The translations under genes and the position numbers were made by a program. Under the pieces are notes generated by a model. The model had not been told where the DNA came from, did not search any database, and saw nothing but the letters and a program-made list of their open reading frames with translations. DNA of 7,622 nt, taken from the NCBI GenBank assembly GCA_900546215.1, contig URCD01000105.1:1-7622 (forward strand), in the 5' to 3' direction. This DNA is from an uncultured Eubacteriales bacterium. Its GTDB lineage: Bacteria; Bacillota; Clostridia; Lachnospirales; Anaerotignaceae. This document shows positions 5,608 to 7,622 of the stretch, one piece after another (positions within the stretch are counted from its first letter, which is position 1; every line of letters begins with the position of its first letter).

Positions 5608-6264
5608 TTGGATGAGAGTATGGAATTTCATTCAGAAGATGTAAGTGCAGAGAAAAAGCTGGCATATAATCTGATGAAGGATGAGGACATTATATCGCTG
5701 GCAAGGGAAGGGGATACTGATGCCCTTGATTTTATACTCAGCAAATATAAACCTCTGGTTAAATCAAAATCAAGAGCATATTTTTTAATAGGCGCTGATA
5801 ATGAGGATATAATACAGGAGGGAATGATAGGCCTATATAAGTCGGTAAGAGATTTTAATTCCGAAAAGCATGCTTCATTTAAAGCATTTGCAGACTTGTG
5901 CGTTAATCGGCAGATTATTACGGCTATAAAGGCGGCCACAAGGCAGAAGCACCAGCCGCTGAATAATTATATATCCTTAAACAAACCTGCATTTGACGAG
6001 GATTCTCAGGAAACATTTATGGACAGTATAAAAGACGATGGCTTTTCAAATCCGGAAACTATGTTTATAGGCCGTGAGGCAAAGGCAGGAATTGAAAAGC
6101 ATCTTGAAAAAAACTTAAGCAGTTTTGAAAATTCAGTTTTATGCCTGTATCTTGATAACAAAACATATTCTGAAATTTCTCAGATAACAGGAAAGTCAGA
6201 AAAATCAATAGATAATGCGTTACAGAGAGTTAAGAAAAAACTTGAAAAATATCTGGAAGAATAA
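5608..6264 (+). CDS. sigH: RNA polymerase sigma factor SigH (sigma-30, Spo0H-like)
   Basis: SigH directs RNA polymerase to transition-phase genes: early sporulation, competence and stress genes in Bacillus, and sporulation or growth-phase genes in clostridia. From the TTG at 5608 the protein is 218 residues, as in B. subtilis. Region 2 (about 36-115) contains YFLIGADNEDIIQEGMIGLY and the SFKAFADLCVNRQIITAI segment, nearly identical to B. subtilis SigH as I recall it. The linker has SLNKPAFDE. Region 4 (about 150-216) ends in the helix-turn-helix KSIDNALQRVKKKLEKYLEE, also nearly identical. I prefer the TTG start because AAGGAG lies 8 nt before it; the GTG at 5599 overlaps the rae1 stop but would have no spacer. 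The weak start codon may keep the level low. No terminator follows, so the operon transcript may run through the tRNA-Thr gene to the hairpin at 6381-6410. Sporulation itself cannot be deduced from this gene. Confidence 0.95.
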   Translation: MDESMEFHSEDVSAEKKLAYNLMKDEDIISLAREGDTDALDFILSKYKPLVKSKSRAYFLIGADNEDIIQEGMIGLYKSVRDFNSEKHASFKAFADLCVNRQIITAIKAATRQKHQPLNNYISLNKPAFDEDSQETFMDSIKDDGFSNPETMFIGREAKAGIEKHLEKNLSSFENSVLCLYLDNKTYSEISQITGKSEKSIDNALQRVKKKLEKYLEE

Positions 6265-6266
6265 TA

Positions 6267-6295
6267 TTGACACTGAAAGATTATTTTAGTATAAT
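6267..6295 (+). promoter_or_regulatory. Perfect consensus promoter of tRNA-Thr
   Basis: TTGACA (6267-6272) and TATAAT (6290-6295) match the SigA consensus at all 12 positions with the optimal 17-bp spacer. The predicted start near 6302 leaves only about 5 nt before the mature tRNA 5' end. The -35 box begins 3 nt after the sigH stop codon. Confidence 0.92.
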
Positions 6296-6306
6296 ATCTA
6301 CTGCAT

Positions 6307-6379
6307 GCTAATGTGGCACAGTAGGTAGCGCAACGCCTTGGTAAGGCGTAGGTCGGCGGTTCGAATCCGCTCATTAGCT
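6307..6379 (+). tRNA. tRNA-Thr, anticodon GGT
   Basis: The 73-nt cloverleaf has a perfect 7-bp acceptor stem (GCTAATG 6307-6313 with CATTAGC 6372-6378) and U73 as discriminator. The D arm is GCAC/GCGC (6316-6319, 6328-6331) with a conserved AGTAGGTA loop, and its 12-23 pair is an A·C mismatch. The anticodon stem ACGCC/GGCGT is perfect, around loop TTGGTAA with anticodon GGT (6340-6342), reading ACC and ACU threonine codons. The variable loop is AGGTC, and the T arm is GGCGG-TTCGAAT-CCGCT with one G·U pair. CCA is not encoded (TTA follows the acceptor stem) and must be added by a CCA-adding enzyme. It has its own consensus promoter and its own terminator. Confidence 0.96.
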
Positions 6380-6380
6380 T

Positions 6381-6410
6381 AAAAAGCACCCATATTTGGG
6401 TGCTTTTTTT
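6381..6410. terminator. Bidirectional terminator between tRNA-Thr and the metallophosphoesterase gene
   Basis: The stem AAAAAGCACCCA (6381-6392) pairs with TGGGTGCTTTTT (6397-6408) around loop TATT. Seven Ts follow the GC core on the plus strand, and the five As on the left give a T tract on the minus strand. It starts 1 nt after the tRNA (+) and lies 20 nt past the stop of the convergent minus-strand gene. Confidence 0.92.
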
Positions 6411-6430
6411 AATATTTATTCAGAAAACTG

Positions 6431-7231
6431 TCATGGATTGATATTTATAACAGCTATTTCAGGAGGGTTTAAAAATCTAAAAGGAAGTATAGTCATACCA
6501 ATTCCGCTGCTTACAAATAAAGTTGAATTCCCAAGATTATAAATTCCCTTAACGTATTCTCCAGAGCCCTTGGGCATTATTTTATCAGTTAAAAACGGAA
6601 TTGTAACCTGTCCTCCATGGGTATGTCCGGATAGAATTAAATTTTCACTGTTGCTGGTGACTGAATTTGCTGTGATTGGCTCGTGAGTTACGATAATATT
6701 GTACATGCCATCATCAGCAATAGAATATCCTGAAGAATCGGTCTGCCCAAGTAAATAATCATCATAACCTGTTATTTTTAGATCTTTAATTATCATATTT
6801 TCGTTTTTTAAAAGAGTAAATCCACTGTTTTCCATCAGCTGTTCATAAATTTTTAATGCCCCGCCGCCGTAGTCGTGATTTCCCATAACTGCAAATTTTC
6901 CGTAAACAGTGTTTATTTTCTGTAATTCCGACGTAATGTAATCTGAATCCAGATTATCACTGTCTCTGATGTAGTTGTCAAAAAAATCACCGCCAAATAT
7001 TACAACGTCTGGAGCTTCTGAATTTATGGTATCTACTATTTTTTCTAAATTTGATTGGTTGTAATATTTCCCGAAGTGTGTATCAGTAAAAAATACAATC
7101 TTTAAATCATTAATATCAAAGTTTGTTTTAATATCAATTCTTTTTATAACAAGAAGCCTTGGCTCAATTAGATAAGAGTAAGATAAAAACAAAACTATAA
7201 TTATAATAAGCATTCTGATTATTTTTTTCAT
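6431..7231 (-). CDS. Membrane-anchored metallophosphoesterase, YkuE-like
   Basis: This 266-residue calcineurin-like phosphoesterase has every motif of the fold: DTH with D50 and H52, GGDFFD with D82, GNHDY with N118 and H119, H183 in VTHEP, and GHTHGGQ with H203 and H205. Together they form a two-metal centre. Residues 4-22 are a single hydrophobic helix after MKK, without a clear cleavage site, so the catalytic domain is probably anchored and outside the membrane. The layout (N-terminal anchor, TDTHFGKYY, GHTHGGQ, FRFLNPPEI at the end) matches the YkuE group, which relatives place among lipid or cell-wall phosphoesterases; the substrate is not determined. I chose the ATG at 7231 because GGAGGA (7243-7238 on the minus strand) lies 6 nt before it; the in-frame TTG at 7249 would place that site inside the gene. 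It is convergent with the tRNA and has its own terminator. Confidence 0.93.
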   Translation of the reverse strand: MKKIIRMLIIIIVLFLSYSYLIEPRLLVIKRIDIKTNFDINDLKIVFFTDTHFGKYYNQSNLEKIVDTINSEAPDVVIFGGDFFDNYIRDSDNLDSDYITSELQKINTVYGKFAVMGNHDYGGGALKIYEQLMENSGFTLLKNENMIIKDLKITGYDDYLLGQTDSSGYSIADDGMYNIIVTHEPITANSVTSNSENLILSGHTHGGQVTIPFLTDKIMPKGSGEYVKGIYNLGNSTLFVSSGIGMTILPFRFLNPPEIAVININP

Positions 7232-7249
7232 ATATAGTCCTCCATACAA

Positions 7250-7278
7250 AGTATATCATCTGAACATAAGCTGTTCAA
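7250..7278 (-). promoter_or_regulatory. Candidate promoter of the metallophosphoesterase gene
   Basis: On the minus strand TTGAAC (7278-7273) and TATACT (7255-7250) are 17 bp apart, and TG one base before TATACT makes an extended -10. The predicted start falls near 7243, at the edge of the ribosome site, giving an unusually short leader of roughly 12-14 nt. That shortness lowers my confidence. Confidence 0.5.
7261..7277. promoter_or_regulatory. Candidate operator overlapping the metallophosphoesterase promoter
   Basis: TGAACA (7261-7266) and TGTTCA (7272-7277) form a perfect 6-bp inverted repeat with a 5-nt spacer. It covers the spacer and most of the -35 box of the candidate promoter at 7250-7278, a position where a dimeric repressor would block polymerase. 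The binding protein is unknown. Confidence 0.4.
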
Positions 7279-7345
7279 TGCACAAAGGACTATCTTAATA
7301 AAGTCTGAAGATATTTTTAAAATATTTGATATTGATTTTAAATAT

Positions 7346-7373
7346 AAAAAAGGCAGTGCAAATGCACTGCCTT
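7346..7373 (-). terminator. Rho-independent terminator after the NhaC-type antiporter gene
   Basis: On the minus strand AAGGCAGTGCA (7373-7363) pairs with TGCACTGCCTT (7360-7350) around a 2-nt centre (effective loop 4 nt), followed by six Ts (7351-7346). It begins 13 nt after the stop of the antiporter gene and separates it from the metallophosphoesterase gene. Confidence 0.9.
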
Positions 7374-7386
7374 AAAATTATTTCTA

Positions 7387-7622
7387 TTATTTTTCTGCTG
7401 ACCAAGTTTTGTAGTTCCAAGGGTGCTTCTTGATAAGTCCATCTGCAAAAGGTACAAACAGAGAGATGATTGCGAATAATGCAAGCAGATACGGATACCA
7501 GAGAAGTGGAAGAAGCTCTGTAGGACTTACAAGTCCGGCTGTCAATCCGCAGGCGATAAGGACCTGAGCACTGTAGGGGAGAATACCCTGGAATACACAA
7601 GACCAAATGTCAAGGAGTGACG
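7387..7622 (-). CDS. C-terminal end of an NhaC-family Na+/H+ antiporter (5' end outside window)
   Basis: The minus-strand frame is open from the right edge to TAA at 7389-7387 and gives the last 77 residues. It holds parts of two or three hydrophobic segments: DIWSCVFQGILPYSAQVLIA (about 4-23), a short AGLVSP turn, then a long helix LLPLLWYPYLLALFAIISLF (about 37-56), and a short charged tail with HPWNYKTWSAEK. The FQG(I/L)xPYxAQ stretch followed by SPxExxPxxxYPxxL is what I recall from the C-terminus of NhaC-type sodium/proton antiporters; this is recognition from memory without an alignment. Such proteins exchange Na+ for H+ across the cytoplasmic membrane in pH and sodium balance. The start and most of the transporter lie outside the window, so intactness cannot be judged. 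A clear terminator follows 13 nt after the stop. Confidence 0.78.
   Translation of the reverse strand, partial: SLLDIWSCVFQGILPYSAQVLIACGLTAGLVSPTELLPLLWYPYLLALFAIISLFVPFADGLIKKHPWNYKTWSAEK

Noticed and set aside
6307..6379. The tRNA-Thr gene as an integration site of a mobile element
   Set aside because: No repeat of the tRNA 3' end, integrase or foreign-looking segment is visible; a terminator and an ordinary convergent gene follow directly.
7295..7606. A 103-residue minus-strand protein
   Set aside because: It reads the NhaC-type coding sequence in the wrong frame and runs through the terminator hairpin at 7346-7373.
1..7622. CRISPR array, toxin-antitoxin pair, defence island or insertion sequence
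   Set aside because: No regularly spaced repeats, transposase-like frames, paired small toxin/antitoxin genes or terminal inverted repeats were found; the core is a conserved housekeeping operon.

Overview
The window is an AT-rich stretch of a low-GC Gram-positive chromosome, most likely a clostridial Firmicute. The evidence is the gene set and order ispF-cysS-mrnC-rlmB-rae1(yacP)-sigH (mini-RNase III, the Rae1 ribosome-associated nuclease and the SigH sigma factor are Firmicute genes), strong AAGGAG-type ribosome binding sites, and consensus SigA-type promoters. I see no mobile element, CRISPR array, prophage or defence system. Most of the window is housekeeping sequence; the less ordinary parts are the small genes and control sites around the core operon.

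Layout. At the left edge (3-377, +) is the C-terminal end of an unrecognised protein, closed by a hairpin terminator (385-412). A strong promoter (418-446) then drives a two-gene unit: a short DtxR/MntR-type metal-dependent regulator (532-912) and a HAD hydrolase of the YjjG/YfnB type (915-1598). A bidirectional hairpin (1602-1638) ends this unit and also ends a convergent 45-residue, eight-cysteine protein on the minus strand (1657-1794), which is short enough to be missed by gene callers.

From a divergent intergenic region (1795-1984) starts the core operon: ispF (isoprenoid precursor synthesis), cysS (cysteinyl-tRNA synthetase), mrnC (23S rRNA maturation), rlmB (23S rRNA 2'-O-methylation), rae1 (ribosome-linked mRNA cleavage) and sigH (alternative sigma factor). 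The gaps are 2 to 12 nt and most Shine-Dalgarno sites overlap or abut the preceding stop codon, so these six genes are very probably one transcript joining translation, ribosome maturation and a sigma factor. Compared with the Bacillus arrangement as I remember it, gltX and cysE are absent between ispF and cysS, and rpmG-secE-nusG do not follow sigH.

Three bases after sigH a perfect consensus promoter (TTGACA, 17 bp, TATAAT) drives a tRNA-Thr(GGT) gene (6307-6379). A bidirectional terminator (6381-6410) separates it from two minus-strand genes: a membrane-anchored YkuE-like metallophosphoesterase (6431-7231) and, running off the right edge, the C-terminus of an NhaC-type Na+/H+ antiporter (7387-7622), each with its own terminator.
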